From Symsagittifera roscoffensis (Eukaryota; Xenacoelomorpha; Acoela; Convolutidae), in assembly GCF_963678635.1 (NCBI RefSeq), contig NC_087065.1, positions 26,617,254 through 26,681,253 of the forward strand: DNA of 64,000 nt. The letters are read 5' to 3'. The first letter of the stretch is position 1. The number at the start of each line of letters is the position of its first letter. Below are positions 24,301-34,110 of this stretch, in pieces. Below the pieces are notes generated by a model that saw nothing but the letters and a program-made list of their open reading frames with translations, did no database searches and was not told where the DNA came from. Position numbers and translations under genes: made by a program.

Positions 24301-27300
24301 CAATATATTTCGCGCTATTAACGCGTAAGCCAAGAGTTAATCCGTCTTAAAATTGTTCCAAAATGGTTCAAAGAAGCTTATTTGACATAATTGAAATGTT
24401 ACAAGGAGCTAAATCTATCATTTTGTACTTTAAATGGCGTGTGGGGTGATAATTTTCATTAAAAAATCAAATTTAAAAAAAAAATATTTTATTACATTTA
24501 ATTTTTAATGATATTACTGCTCCATAAAACCTTAAAAGGCAGTCGGAACATTCAGGGATTCGCCCTGATACAAGCAGTCTTGTTTTCTTTTGCCATATTA
24601 GTGATATTGGTGTCTATGATGGGGGCTATTCTCATGCGCGAAGGACCGAATGCGCAAAAAAACTTGTGTGCGAAAAACCGAAAACAAAGTAGCCGAAAGT
24701 AAATTTTTAAAAAGAAGCAGTTGCCATTCAATTAAGAAGAACTAAATGAAGAAACAGTTTGCTTCTTTCATTACGAAGCCCCTGAAATGTAAAAGTTGTC
24801 CCAATTTTGCGGCGGTCAATGACAATATTAAAATTTTGAATATTTCTGCCGTTTTTTTGTTGGCCAATCTCAATACCCCAGTCCCTGGAAATGTTTACTT
24901 TCTTTCCAAGTTTTAGATTACTGAAATCTGATTGAGTGATTTATACTTTCGCGCATTCGGACTTTTGCGCATAAGGGATTCCATCGTCTATGATAGCAAT
25001 TACTCAGCTACTGTTGAAGTAAATTTCAGTTTAAAAATTCTCACAAATGTGAAAAAATGTGGTAATTTTCCGTCACATACTCTTGAAAACTGGCGGCAAT
25101 GCATAGTAAATTTCCACATCCCGCATTCGCAAAACAAAATTTTCATAATTGTGCTCAAGAACAACATAAAGCAAAAACAAGACTGCTCGTATCAGGGTGA
25201 AGCCCTGAAAGTTCCGGCTGCCTTTTAAGGTCTTTGGAGCATTAATAAGATGAAAAATTTCAATGTAATAAAAAAAATAAAAAATTTTTTTGAAAAATTT
25301 GAGATTTTAGGTAAAAACATACCCCACACGTCATATTAAGTACAAAGTGATAAATTTTGTGCCTATTAACAAATCAAATATGGCATATAAGCTTCCTTGA
25401 ACCAATTTGGAACGATTTCTAAGACGGATTAAATCTCGCTTACGCGTTGAAAGCTCGAAATATATCTCACGTTAATTGTCCCAAATTGGCCAAAATAGCA
25501 ATCTTTAAACCCCCATAACATTACAAAAAATTATCACATGGAAAATATCTTTTCAAATTCAAGCTCAGGACAACAATAGCTTTCGAATGATATAAGAAAA
25601 TTTCGTCAAAAACGGCTAGTTAAAAAGTCGAAATTTGTCTGAGGAAAAAAAAACCCACCCCGAGCACAAATATTCTGTTTTTTTTTCGTATCGAAACTCG
25701 GAACAGAAATCTACTCAATTACAGGGTGTTACAAAAAAGGATCCAAGCTGTAATATCTTGAGAACTATGAACTATGTTGTGTAGTCACCGGTAAAACTTT
25801 GTTCAATCTGGGAAAGAATTGCCGTGTTGTTTCAATATGCTGTAACGAAAACAGCCCTGATCAATTTTGATAATTTGGTTGAAAGTGGATTTGGGTATTC
25901 CAGTTTCATTTTTCCGCGCAGAGATCTTTGGATTAGAAACAACAGCTTGCCGAACAACCAGAATATTTGCATAACTTATCGTTTTTTTTTCACCCGGTTT
26001 TACCTTTGTTCAGATTATGACTGAAAGTATTTGATTGGTGCTAAGGCAACAAGACTAAACGTCAGGGAAAAGCCCTGAATGTTCGACTGCTTTTAATTGG
26101 TCTCGGATAATTTTTGGTAAATTATTGTATTGGCAAAACTATTTAAGCTAGAAATAATAAAAATTTAGAGATGAAGTTTCAGTTGTGTATGGAATTAGTA
26201 AATCAGTTAATTGCCGCCACAAAATGACATACTAATGGCAGGTGTGTAGAGTGGTTTGCATGCAGATCAAGATATCGATCGCTCAAGGGACTGGAGTTTT
26301 GTAAAAATGATGAAAAATAAACCGCCCCGGGCACATATATTCCTCACATTCTTCGAAAGTCTGAATAAAAAAGCTTCGCTGCTTGATTGTGAATTGCGGA
26401 GCGGAAGATTGCGTTAATTTTAACTTCAAACCTGGTTCAGTATTATCGTTTTCCGAAAAATGGTGTCTTGAGCTGCTAAAAATGTGTCGAGTTTCAAGAA
26501 ATTTGATTTGGTAATTAAAGCGTAATTTCAGTATCGATTCTTTTTTTGGTCACTCTGTGAGTGAACTTCCACCCAATATACGGGAAAAGTCTTATAATTG
26601 GTCTTATAATATAATAGCAATCTTCAAACCCCATAGCTTTACGAAAAATGATCACAGGTAAAATATCTTTTCAAAGTCAAGCTCAGGACAACAATAGCTT
26701 TCGAATGATATAAAAAAATTCCGCCAAAAACGGCTAGTTAAAAAGTCGAATTTTGTCTGAGGAAAAAAAACCCACCCCGAGCACAAACATTCTGTTACTT
26801 TCGTTTCGAAATTCGGAACAAAAATCTACTCGTTTACAGGGTGTTCCAAAAAAGGATCCAAGCTGTAATATCTTGAGAACTATGTTGTGTAGTCACCGGT
26901 AAAACTTTGTTCAATCTGGGAAAGAATTGCCGTGTTGTTTCATTATGCTGTAACGAAAATAGCCCTGATCAATGTTGATAATTTGGTTGAAAGTGGATTT
27001 GGGTATTCCAGTTTCATTTTTCCGCGCAGAGATCTCTGGATTAGAAACAACAGCTTGCCGAACAACCAGAATATTTGCATAACTTCTCGTGTTTTTTTTC
27101 GCCCGGTGTTACCTTTGTTCAGATTATGACTGAAAGTATTTGATTGGTGCTAAGGCAACAAGACTAAGCGTCAGGGAAAAGCCCTGAAAGTTCGACTGCT
27201 TTTAATTGGTCTCGGATAATTTTTGGTAAATTATTGTATTGGCAAAACTATTTAGTCTAGTAATAATAAAAATTTAGAGATGAAGTTTCAGTTGTGTATG

Positions 27301-30300
27301 GAATTAATAAATCAGTTAATTGCCGCCGCAAAATGACATACTAATGGCAGGTGTGTAGAGTGGTTTGCATGCAGATCAAGATATCGATCGCTCAAGGGAC
27401 TGGAGTTTTGTAAAAATGATGAAAAAAAACCGCCCGAGCACATATATTCCTCACATTCTTCGAAAGTCTGTTAAAAAAGCTTCGCTGCTTGATTGTAAAT
27501 TGCGGAGCGGAAGATTGCGTTAATTTTGTGTTCAAACGTGGTTCAGTATTATCGTTTTCCGAAAAATGGTGTCTTGAGCTGCTAAAAATGTGTCGAGTTT
27601 CAAGAAATTTGATTTGGTAATTAAAGCGTAATTTCAGTATCGATTCTTTTTTGGGTCACTCTGTGACTGAAATTCCACCCAATACACGGGAAAAGTCTTA
27701 TAACATCATCCTTAAATTTACTCTAAAATGTTTCTGACAATTGGTCCACCGGCTGCTTGGGTTGAGAAGCACTGATAGGCATGAGTTTTAGAATTTTATT
27801 TAAGAACTCAAATGCATAAAATACGGAATTCAATAAACTGATTATCTTGTCCGAAATAGAGTCATATTGTCTGGAAAATGGATCATATTGTCTAAAAACA
27901 TGCATTTTTCTACTCGAAAAACAATCTGTTTGAAATCCTAAAACAAAATAGAACTTCAAAAAGAACGATATGAATTTGAAAAATCATCAAATTAAGTCAA
28001 CGCGCGTCAACGCGCGTCAACGCGCGTTTTTTTGGTCGAAACTTTCCAAAAAGTGCCTAAAAACGCCTTTTTTGACCTTTTTTCAAAAATTTGCCTGCGG
28101 CACAGAAAATTTCGTCAAATTAGAGTCTTTATAGTGGTTTGGGAGAGCTCTGAAAATCAATTTGGTCGACCTAAAAAAAGTCGACAAAATTGTTTTTTTT
28201 TTGAAAATCCGCCCCGCGCTACCCTCGAGAAAACGCACCAACGTGCTGCGAGCTTGCCAACAGAGGGCAGGACTTTCAAAGAAAATTAGAGCCGTCTATC
28301 GTCCCGAACCTGAAATTAAAGTTACCAAGTCAGCGCCACTTTTGGCGTTTTATGTTCTTAAAAAAATCTGGACATCAGATATTGAACCGAACTTACAAAT
28401 TCTTGAAACTCATTATTGAAAACTCATTAAAAATTCATGGGAAAAATGAAAAAAGATGGTTCCATTAGTTTTGCGTAGTTTTTTTGTGGCTTCAAACTGC
28501 AACAACTTTTGGGGTGGAGGTGCTGAGAGGACTTCAGGTACTGTTTAATAGAAAGCTATTTATGGTACAGAACAATTTTTATCTTCTTTTATTTTGAAAG
28601 TTATTAACTTCGTCCAAAGCTTTAAGAGCTGAAAAACTTCAATTTGAGAAATATTACTTGAACTTGTACAATTAGTAAGTTGTGCCTGATTTTTGAAAAG
28701 AAACTTCGACGCAGGATGTCTTTTCTACGACTGACGGATTTTTCTTAATCATCTTAAAAAATTCAAACCCCGAGCTCAAACTTAAGAAGATATTTCATCT
28801 ATTAACTACTTCTAATGAACTATTTTCTGCGTTGTGCAGAGAAACAGACCAAGTACGTGAAGATGTCTTGGGGTCAGAGATGTGACGTCACTCTCTACAT
28901 CAGTGACGAGAACAACACCAGTTTCCCCACCATCAAGGTCACCAAGTACAAAGGATATAGAATGGTGAGAACACTGCTTGATTATTGAAACTCAGAAAAA
29001 ATACACCTGCAAAACATAAAATGTCAATTCAACGGCAATAGAAATTTTAATATGTTAAAAACTATGAAGAGAAGCTGCGAGGAAAAACTTGATTTTGAGA
29101 AAAACAGTCAATTTCAATTATCACGTTGAAGTTTTGTTACTGTTTTGAAAATTACCCAATGTGATTAAATGGTAAAAATTACTTAGAGTTTCGTAAAACT
29201 AGCAAATTTGATGAAAAAACCAAAATATCATTTTTACTGGATAAAAACTCGTGCATCTAATAATAATAGAGAAACGACAGTTTTCAAATTGTCACTGACC
29301 GCCGGCGAATTAGAAAAATTTCATATTTCAATGTTTTCCTTATAAAAGAAGCAAACAATTGCTTCATTTAATTCATTTTTTAATAATGGCAATTGATTCA
29401 TTTTAATAATAGATTTCGACTGTTTTGTTTTCGGTCCTTTGCCCATGAGTTTTTAGCTAATTCGGTCTTTCATCCATGATAATAACCCCTGACAGCTTGA
29501 ACCCAATTGTAGGACTCAATTTGTTTTTGTTTTCACAAATTTACATTGGAAAAAGTTAGAAAATACGAGATAAAAATTTACCAAAATATTTAACTTGTGG
29601 TTTTTCCCGATAAAGCTACTTGACACTCATTATCTGTCATATTCAGTGGCGTACGCAGAAAATTTTCTAGAAAAAATTTTGAAAATTTCGCTGACTTCTT
29701 CTTAGGTTTATCAATTTGAATTTCCGAGCTCTCCTAAAATACTGCAAGGACCTCATTTTGCCTAAAATTTTTTGCGCCGCAAGTAAATTTTTCAAAAAAC
29801 AGGCCAAGAAATAGAAGAATTGAAAAATTCGTTTATATTGAACTGGTTGTTTGAGGGATTTGACTAACAATCGGTGATAGCAAACGTTATTTTTCAGAAC
29901 TGTTCACTAGTTTTTCAAGGCGGTGTAAAAAAGTAAGAATTAATCCACTTCACTTTTCCTTTTTGTTAGACTTTCCAAGAATGTGGCAGGAAACTTGTGT
30001 TCGGGGTGTTTTTTTTCTCCAGACGAATTTCGAATTTTTAACTAGCTATTTTTGACGAATTTTTATATCAGCCGACAGCCGAAAGGGATTGATCTTCTGA
30101 GCTCAAAGGTAAAAAGATATACAACATGTGATTATTTTTTTTCAAGTTATGAGAGTCTAAAGGTTGCCAGTTTGGCCAATTTGGCCAATGTAGCCAATTT
30201 GGCCAATTTGGCACAACTAAAGCGTGATTTATTTCGCGCTGTTAACGCATAAATGGCTATTTAATCCGTCAAAGAAATCGGTCCAAGTTGGTTGAAGGAG

Positions 30301-32278
30301 GCTTTTTGGCATAATTGCTGTTTACTGGGAGAAAAATTTTTATCTTTTTTTGTACTTTATATAGCGTGTGGAGTGATGATAAGAAAATCTCAAAAATTTT
30401 AAAATTCATCATTTTTTCTAGGCGAATATTGCTCCATAGCCCTAGAAAGGCAGTCGGTACATTCAAGGCTTCACCCTGATTCGAGCAGTCTTGTTGCATT
30501 GTTTTCTCCCGTTGGAAATCATTCTGAATATGTTCAGATCATTTGAACGTATTCAAATTTTCGGACGCAGAATTACGAGTTAGAGGGCTTAATAATGATT
30601 CTACACGTAGTCACTTACCATTTTGTGTTAAGGCACGTAAAATCGCGGGAAAAAATTGAGTGTTTCTTAAGAGTAGTAAGAAAAATCAACACCTTGTTAC
30701 AATCGCTGTGATAACTTTCTGTCGCCAATCACACAGCAAAAATGTAATTTTTTGAGAACCTTGAAGAAGAGAAAGTATATAATTGACGAGTATATATTTG
30801 ATTAAAAAGTATAGAAGCAAATGAGCTACTAATTTCCTTTTTTTGCGGCGGATGCTATAATCTAAAGAAATTTTGCATGTTGTGAAATTAGATACGAAGA
30901 GCGTTGTTTTTATTTAGCAAAGAGAATCATTTGTTGTTTTCTGCGCGAGCTGTGAAGCAAAAGTAAAAATTTGATAATATGGGTTGGTTCATTTTCCTTT
31001 TCTTCCCACCTGCAAATTCTTGCAGTAAATTTTTAGTTTTAGGTCCGATGACTATGAAAATTGGCGCGCGGACTAATTATGACAAATATAAGTCTCTTAA
31101 TTGATCTTGTAAAAACGCACGTTACTCCGCAAAACTTAGCCTTATGTGAGGTGGAGGAGGGGGAGCTTTTCTGACGCGCAATCATTGTAGATTATAAGTT
31201 GAAACTTACGGAGATGTCAGCATGTGGAAATTAATAATTACTCGATAACCAAATTGACTCGACTAAATATTTCACAGCTGTGGTCTAAAACGAGGAACAC
31301 GTTCAAACTGGCTTACGAGAAGTTCTTTGACCAAGTGGACTGGTTCCTCAAGACGGATGATGACACTTATGTTAACGTGGACAACTTGAGGAGGTTCCTG
31401 GCCAAGAAAGACACAAATTCGCCCATGTTCTATGGCAAATTCTTCTCTCCATTCGTAAAAGGTATCACTTTCTGGTTCTTAACTAACCATATAACTCAAA
31501 TTCAGAAATTATTCCGCAACTTAAAACTATCCCGGAACAATCAAAATATCTTAAAATGATTGTATCGAATATGAGAAATTTCACGGATCTGTAACACCAG
31601 CATAAAAATTCATAAAATGTAATTACACGGAAGAAAACTCACGCTCAAAAATATTTTAACTCCAATAGCCGAAAAACAGCAAACCAGAACCAACAATTAA
31701 CGTTTCAAGTTAGGCCGATTAATACAATGAAATACAGATTATATTCGACTTTTTTCTGTTCGTCATAGTCGGAATAACTTTTTAGTCACTGACAAAAATA
31801 GCTCTCGAATTCTTTCAATGAATCAATTATGCGAGACAAGAACATTTTTTGGAGGCCTTGAAAATTGTAATGAAATTTAGGTGGCTACGCAAGCGGAGGC
31901 GCTGGTTATGTCATGGGTAAAGCAGCTCTCACACTATTAAACGAAAAGGCATTCAAAAACACTAGCGCGTGTGCGGACGAAGGAGTCGATACCGCCGAGG
32001 ATGTCGGGATGGGAAAGTGCATGTCGTACGCTGGAGTCACGTTAGCCCGAGACGCCTATGATTCGCAAAAACGGGAACTATTTCACTCGTTTCCTCCCGA
32101 GAGGGAGTATATCATTCCTTGGAAGAAGATCGGGTTCTACAGACAGTTTTCGATTAATCGACTAGGTGGTGACGCGTGTTGTTCTCAGGATGTGATAAGT
32201 TATCACTATGTGAAGGGGCCAACAATGTTGTTTGTTGATTATTTATTCCAAAACTTCACTAAAACTTCACTAGAATGA
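12025..32278 (+). CDS. C1GALT1: Core 1 beta-1,3-galactosyltransferase (GT31), four exons
   Basis: The four exons are 12,025-12,304, 28,840-28,964, 31,278-31,461 and 31,881-32,278. Together they give 987 nt, 328 codons plus stop, with every junction GT-AG and in frame. The family moves galactose from UDP-galactose onto GalNAc-alpha-Ser/Thr to make core 1 (T antigen) O-glycans in the Golgi. Seen in the sequence: a type II signal anchor (about residues 11-31), the entry VKVLCFVLTHPKAL, the metal-binding DDDTY (162-166) in the context WFLKTDDDTYV, the acceptor-side GGYASGGAGYV (197-207), EDVGMGKCM (236-244) and a late CC pair. Human C1GALT1 is 363 aa, so the length is near normal. Introns are 16,535, 2,313 and 419 bp; the first is packed with repeats, yet no exon is damaged. 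The substrate is inferred from the family; invertebrates carry several paralogues and this one cannot be placed among them. Confidence 0.9.
13066..14560. mobile_element. Foldback element copy 1, right arm truncated
   Basis: The left arm starts 'tttttgttccgatttttgatgcg' and runs to 'cctgatacgagcaattt' (about 13,587). After a non-coding centre the right arm starts near 14,183 ('aacaagactgctcgtatcagg') and breaks at 14,560, where part of copy 2 begins. The arms are reverse complements: 'ccttaaaaggcagtcggaac' on the left answers 'gttccaactgcctcttaagg' on the right. Confidence 0.75.
14561..15751. mobile_element. Foldback element copy 2, left arm truncated
   Basis: It begins abruptly inside the left arm at 'ccttaaaaccttaaaaggcag'. 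The centre (14,640-15,220) is almost the same as copy 1's. The full right arm (15,226-15,751) ends 'tatcgaaactcggaaca'. Copies 1 and 2 together look like the product of unequal exchange between two complete elements. Confidence 0.75.
16561..18240. mobile_element. Foldback element copy 3, complete
   Basis: About 1.68 kb. The left arm is 16,561-17,118 and the right arm about 17,712-18,240. Complementarity continues inward: 'ttctcatgcgcgaaggaccg' near 17,165 answers 'cggaccttcgcgcatgag' near 17,492. Only a few hundred bases are unpaired. There is a local 24-bp duplication ('aaaaccttaaaaggcagtcg') at 17,036-17,083. No transposase frame is present. Confidence 0.8.
18255..19160 (+). repeat. Block Q (also at 22,105, 25,735 and 26,838)
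   Basis: The block opens 'gggtgttccaaaaaaggatc' and contains 'agcgtcagggaaaagccctga' and 'accgccccgagcacatatatt'. These echo, in diverged form, the foldback arm sequences 'tatcagggcgaagccctga' and 'acccaccccgagcacaaata', so block Q may hold an older relative of the same arm. No coding sequence. Confidence 0.55.
19414..19640 (+). mobile_element. hAT-type MITE remnant in unit B (also 23,263 and 28,020)
   Basis: This aligns with the inner and right part of 11,143-11,546: 'ggtcgaaactttccaaaaag', 'cctaaaaacgcctttttt', 'gagctctgaaaatcaatttgg', 'gtcgacctt', then 'ccgcgctaccctcgagaaaacg' in place of the normal end. The left end and terminal repeats are missing. Equivalent remnants lie at 23,263-23,489 and 28,020-28,240, so the insertion predates amplification of the unit. 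Confidence 0.6.
19851..23490 (+). repeat. Intron-1 tandem unit C
   Basis: Nearly identical to unit B through the foldback element (20,435-22,090), block Q (22,105-23,010) and MITE remnant (23,263-23,489). The closing block is deleted: the MITE remnant runs straight into the next unit's 'tttagcttcaacaccatag'. Confidence 0.75.
20435..22090. mobile_element. Foldback element copy 4, complete
   Basis: Same structure as copy 3 and only slightly diverged from it; arms 20,435-20,968 and 21,565-22,090. The plus-strand frames at 20,891-21,118 and 21,352-21,663 translate the arm and centre junctions and are not genes. Confidence 0.8.
23491..28430 (+). repeat. Intron-1 tandem unit D, with internal duplication
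   Basis: The foldback element 24,065-25,706 is followed by block Q (25,735-26,590), a truncated foldback arm (about 26,610-26,830) and a second block Q (26,838-27,740), offset 1,103 bp. Then come the MITE remnant (28,020-28,240) and closing block (28,265-28,430). This explains its extra length of about 1.1 kb. Confidence 0.7.
24065..25706. mobile_element. Foldback element copy 5, complete
   Basis: Arms about 24,065-24,582 and 25,172-25,706, the latter ending 'gtatcgaaactcggaaca'. It is more diverged from copies 3 and 4 than they are from each other and is closer to copy 2 at the right end. Confidence 0.8.
28840..28964 (+). CDS. C1GALT1: C1GALT1 exon 2: nucleotide-sugar fold
   Basis: Acceptor ...gttgtgcag precedes 28,840. 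The split codon G|AG gives Glu94, then KQTKYVKMSWGQRCDVTLYI, matching the family's 'KAKHVKATWAQRC...LF' segment. The exon ends after ATG at 28,964, followed by GTGAGA. Its base use (GC-richer, gtcacc/aagtac codons) stands out sharply from the AT-rich intron around it. Confidence 0.88.
29645..29800. mobile_element. Possible MITE relic with 'cagtggcgtacgcag' end
   Basis: It begins 'cagtggcgtacgcagaaaat', a hAT-like end. It shares 'gagctctcctaaaatactgcaaggacctc' features with the MITE at 55.1 kb (gagctctcacaaaatactagaaagacc). A matching second end was not found. Confidence 0.4.
29961..30497 (+). mobile_element. Solo, diverged foldback left arm (intron 2)
   Basis: It reads outward to inward like the left arms of intron 1: 'gttagactttcc', 'tgtgttcggggtg', 'ccagacgaatttcga', 'ttggccaatttgg', 'ttatttcgcgctgttaacgc', then 'aaaggcagtcggtacattcaa' and 'gattcgagcagtcttgtt'. 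It is more diverged than the intron 1 copies. A short run of 'ttggccaa' units (30,168-30,212) is expanded here. Confidence 0.65.
31278..31461 (+). CDS. C1GALT1: C1GALT1 exon 3: DDDTY metal-binding motif
   Basis: Acceptor ...atttcacag. The exon reads LWSKTRNTFKLAYEK, then WFLKTDDDTYVNVDNLRRFL, then MFYGKFFSPFVK. The DDD motif coordinates Mn2+ and UDP-Gal in GT31 enzymes. It ends in phase 1 before GTATCA. Confidence 0.9.
31881..32278 (+). CDS. C1GALT1: C1GALT1 exon 4: C-terminal catalytic half
   Basis: Acceptor ...tgaaatttag; the split Gly codon restores GGYASGGAGYVMGKAAL. EDVGMGKCM, FHSFPPE and GGDACCSQDVISYHYV follow the family order. The stop TGA is at 32,276-32,278. No clear AATAAA was found in the following 300 bases. 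Confidence 0.9.
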
Positions 32279-32612
32279 AAAGGTGCTTCAAATAATTTGG
32301 TAATGAAAACTGGATGGTAATGCATTGGTATTTTTTAATGCATTCTTTTTTGCATAACCACATTATTGCAGAACTGTTTATCAAAAACTTCGATGAAGTT
32401 ATAGTTTATAAAATTTTGTAATCAAGTCACGTAAAGAATGGTTGTAACACCTCACTCGCGCATACTTATAATTCAAATAGCGTCAGAATAGTTCTTTTCA
32501 CTGTTGAAAGCTCTTTCAATATTTATTTTAACTTTAAAAAAAAGATATGTAACCATAAAGGTGCAGAAATAACAACAAGAATGCCCAAATCAGAGCAAAA
32601 CTCTGAACTTTC
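32279..32612. other. Downstream flank of C1GALT1
   Basis: Presumed 3' untranslated region and spacer. No AATAAA is evident and no repeat was recognised. Confidence 0.3.
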
Positions 32613-33030
32613 CGACGCGTATACTGCAATTGAGTTAGGCGCAATCGACTACAGTTGTCTTCAAAAAATGAATAACAAACAGAAAAGGAGAAAAAACTCT
32701 TTGAATTTTTTTCTTAAATTGTTTTTAATTTTCGCAGGATGCTATTTTATACATGAAAAGTTTTAATCGCGATGGAAGCGAAAGCTTTGCTTCCAATACA
32801 GTTTTTCCTGAAGTAAGTCTAAGTTCTCCACTAGTTAAATGATTTAAAAAAATTCTGTCTTGCTGGTTTAACTCACAAACAAGCTAGCTTTACTCGCTCG
32901 AAATAAGTCTAAAACTCAAAAAACTTTATACCGGTTTTTTCTATGCGGTTAAAAAATTTTCAGCCAACTTTAGCCCCCACCGGAACACAATTTTACTTCC
33001 CGTTCTTAAGAGTCACCATTGTTTGGTATG
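32613..33030 (+). repeat. Dispersed repeat C, copy 1
   Basis: From 'gacgcgtatactgcaattga' to 'agtcaccattgtttggtatgtt' it matches 42,975-43,375 and 50,412-50,816 in the same orientation, at moderate divergence from both. A 61-residue frame opens at 32,581 and ends at 32,766 (basic patch KQKRRK, then a hydrophobic run). Differences to the other copies are mostly amino-acid changing and those copies are frame-broken, so a gene is not supported. Confidence 0.65.
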
Positions 33031-33261
33031 TTAAGAATGCCCGTATCAGGACAAAGCTTTGAATTTCCGACCGCCAATTACAATCTCTTGATAGTTTTTC
33101 CTCAAATAACTTTGAAAAAATAGATACTGATACTCGCGTTTAAATGAATGAAACCATGTGTCGCGAAAATTAAAATTAGAACTTTTAAGACAGACAAAGG
33201 CCTTGAAACTACTGGTATGTCCGATTAAGGTCAACTTGCCATCAGAATTTATCAACAGAGT

Positions 33262-33440
33262 TTTGAGAATGTTGAGAAGTTTGAGAGTTCATGTTATACG
33301 GAAAACTAGTAACTTATTTTTTTTTCGGATGTTGTTCGCTCAATAGTTTTTCTGTTTAAGTTAACTATAATTTACAGACGTTGAAACAGGTGTTTTAGCC
33401 TGAGTCTCAGTCTTACAGGGTGCCACAGGAGAGTGCGGCA
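33262..33440 (+). repeat. Dispersed repeat D, copy 1 (pair with 52,141-52,300)
   Basis: Blocks 'ttttgagaatgttgaga', 'tttacagacgttgaaacag' and 'cctgagtctcagtcttacagg' match 'ttttgagattgttgaga', 'ttgcagacgttgaagcag' and 'cccgagtcctacagg' downstream of BEL/Pao copy 2. Here repeat D follows repeat C after only about 230 bp, with no recognisable pol sequence between. Confidence 0.5.
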
Positions 33441-33714
33441 CATTTTGGCGTGCCGAGCCGGACAGCAACTATTCCAGAGGAAGTGCAGTTTGATCGAAGT
33501 TGAAGTAATTCTATTCCTCCAATATTTTTGCGAGTAGAAACGTACAGCAGCTGTTTTTGCAGACAAAATGACACAACTGTAGTGTACCTGGAGACTGCTC
33601 TGGGAACACAAAAGCTGCTCATATCGGCGCCGAAAGGCGACAGAAGAGAAGTAAGGCAAATCACCATCGCAAAAGTCATCGAGTTCGGAAAGTGGAAATC
33701 AGAATAGAGATAAC

Positions 33715-34110
33715 GAAAACGGAGGCCAGCTCATGTATCCAGACATGACGAAAACGGAAGCCTGTTCAACTTTCCAGACATAGCATAAGCTGAGCTCTGT
33801 TGATGTGTTCAGACATAGCAAAACCAGAGGCCTGCTGAAGTATGTGTCTGGATATTTCGCTATATCTGATATCCAGACATAGCGAAAACGAAGGCTTGTC
33901 CAGGTATCCAGACATAGCGAAAACGAAAGCCTGCTCAAGTATCCAGACCTAGCAAAACCAGAGGCCTGCTGAAGTATGTGTCTGGATATTTCGCTATGCC
34001 TGATATCCAGACATAGCGAAAATTTAGGCTTGTCCAGGTATCCAGACATAGCGAAAACGAAAGCCTGCTCAAGTATCCAGACATAGCGAACACGGAGACC
34101 TGTGAAAATG
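33715..34110. repeat. Minisatellite with embedded inverted repeats
   Basis: About ten units of 35-37 bp, of the form 'tatccagacatagcgaaaac' plus 'gaaagcctgctcaag', make up the array. A 134-bp higher-order unit is repeated (for example 33,841 and 33,975). Each higher-order unit holds one inverted piece: gtctggatat (33,846-33,855; 33,980-33,989) pairs with atatccagac (33,869-33,878; 34,003-34,012) around a 13-nt loop. The minus-strand 145-codon frame through it (34,136-33,699) is open because the unit lacks stops; its peptide is repetitive (RYVWI, SGYL) and has no family signature. Confidence 0.75.

Noticed and set aside
33372-33679. Two overlapping minus-strand frames of 88-95 codons with several cysteines
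   Set aside because: They overlap repeat D and lack a domain pattern or splice signals; different frames of the same DNA are open by chance.
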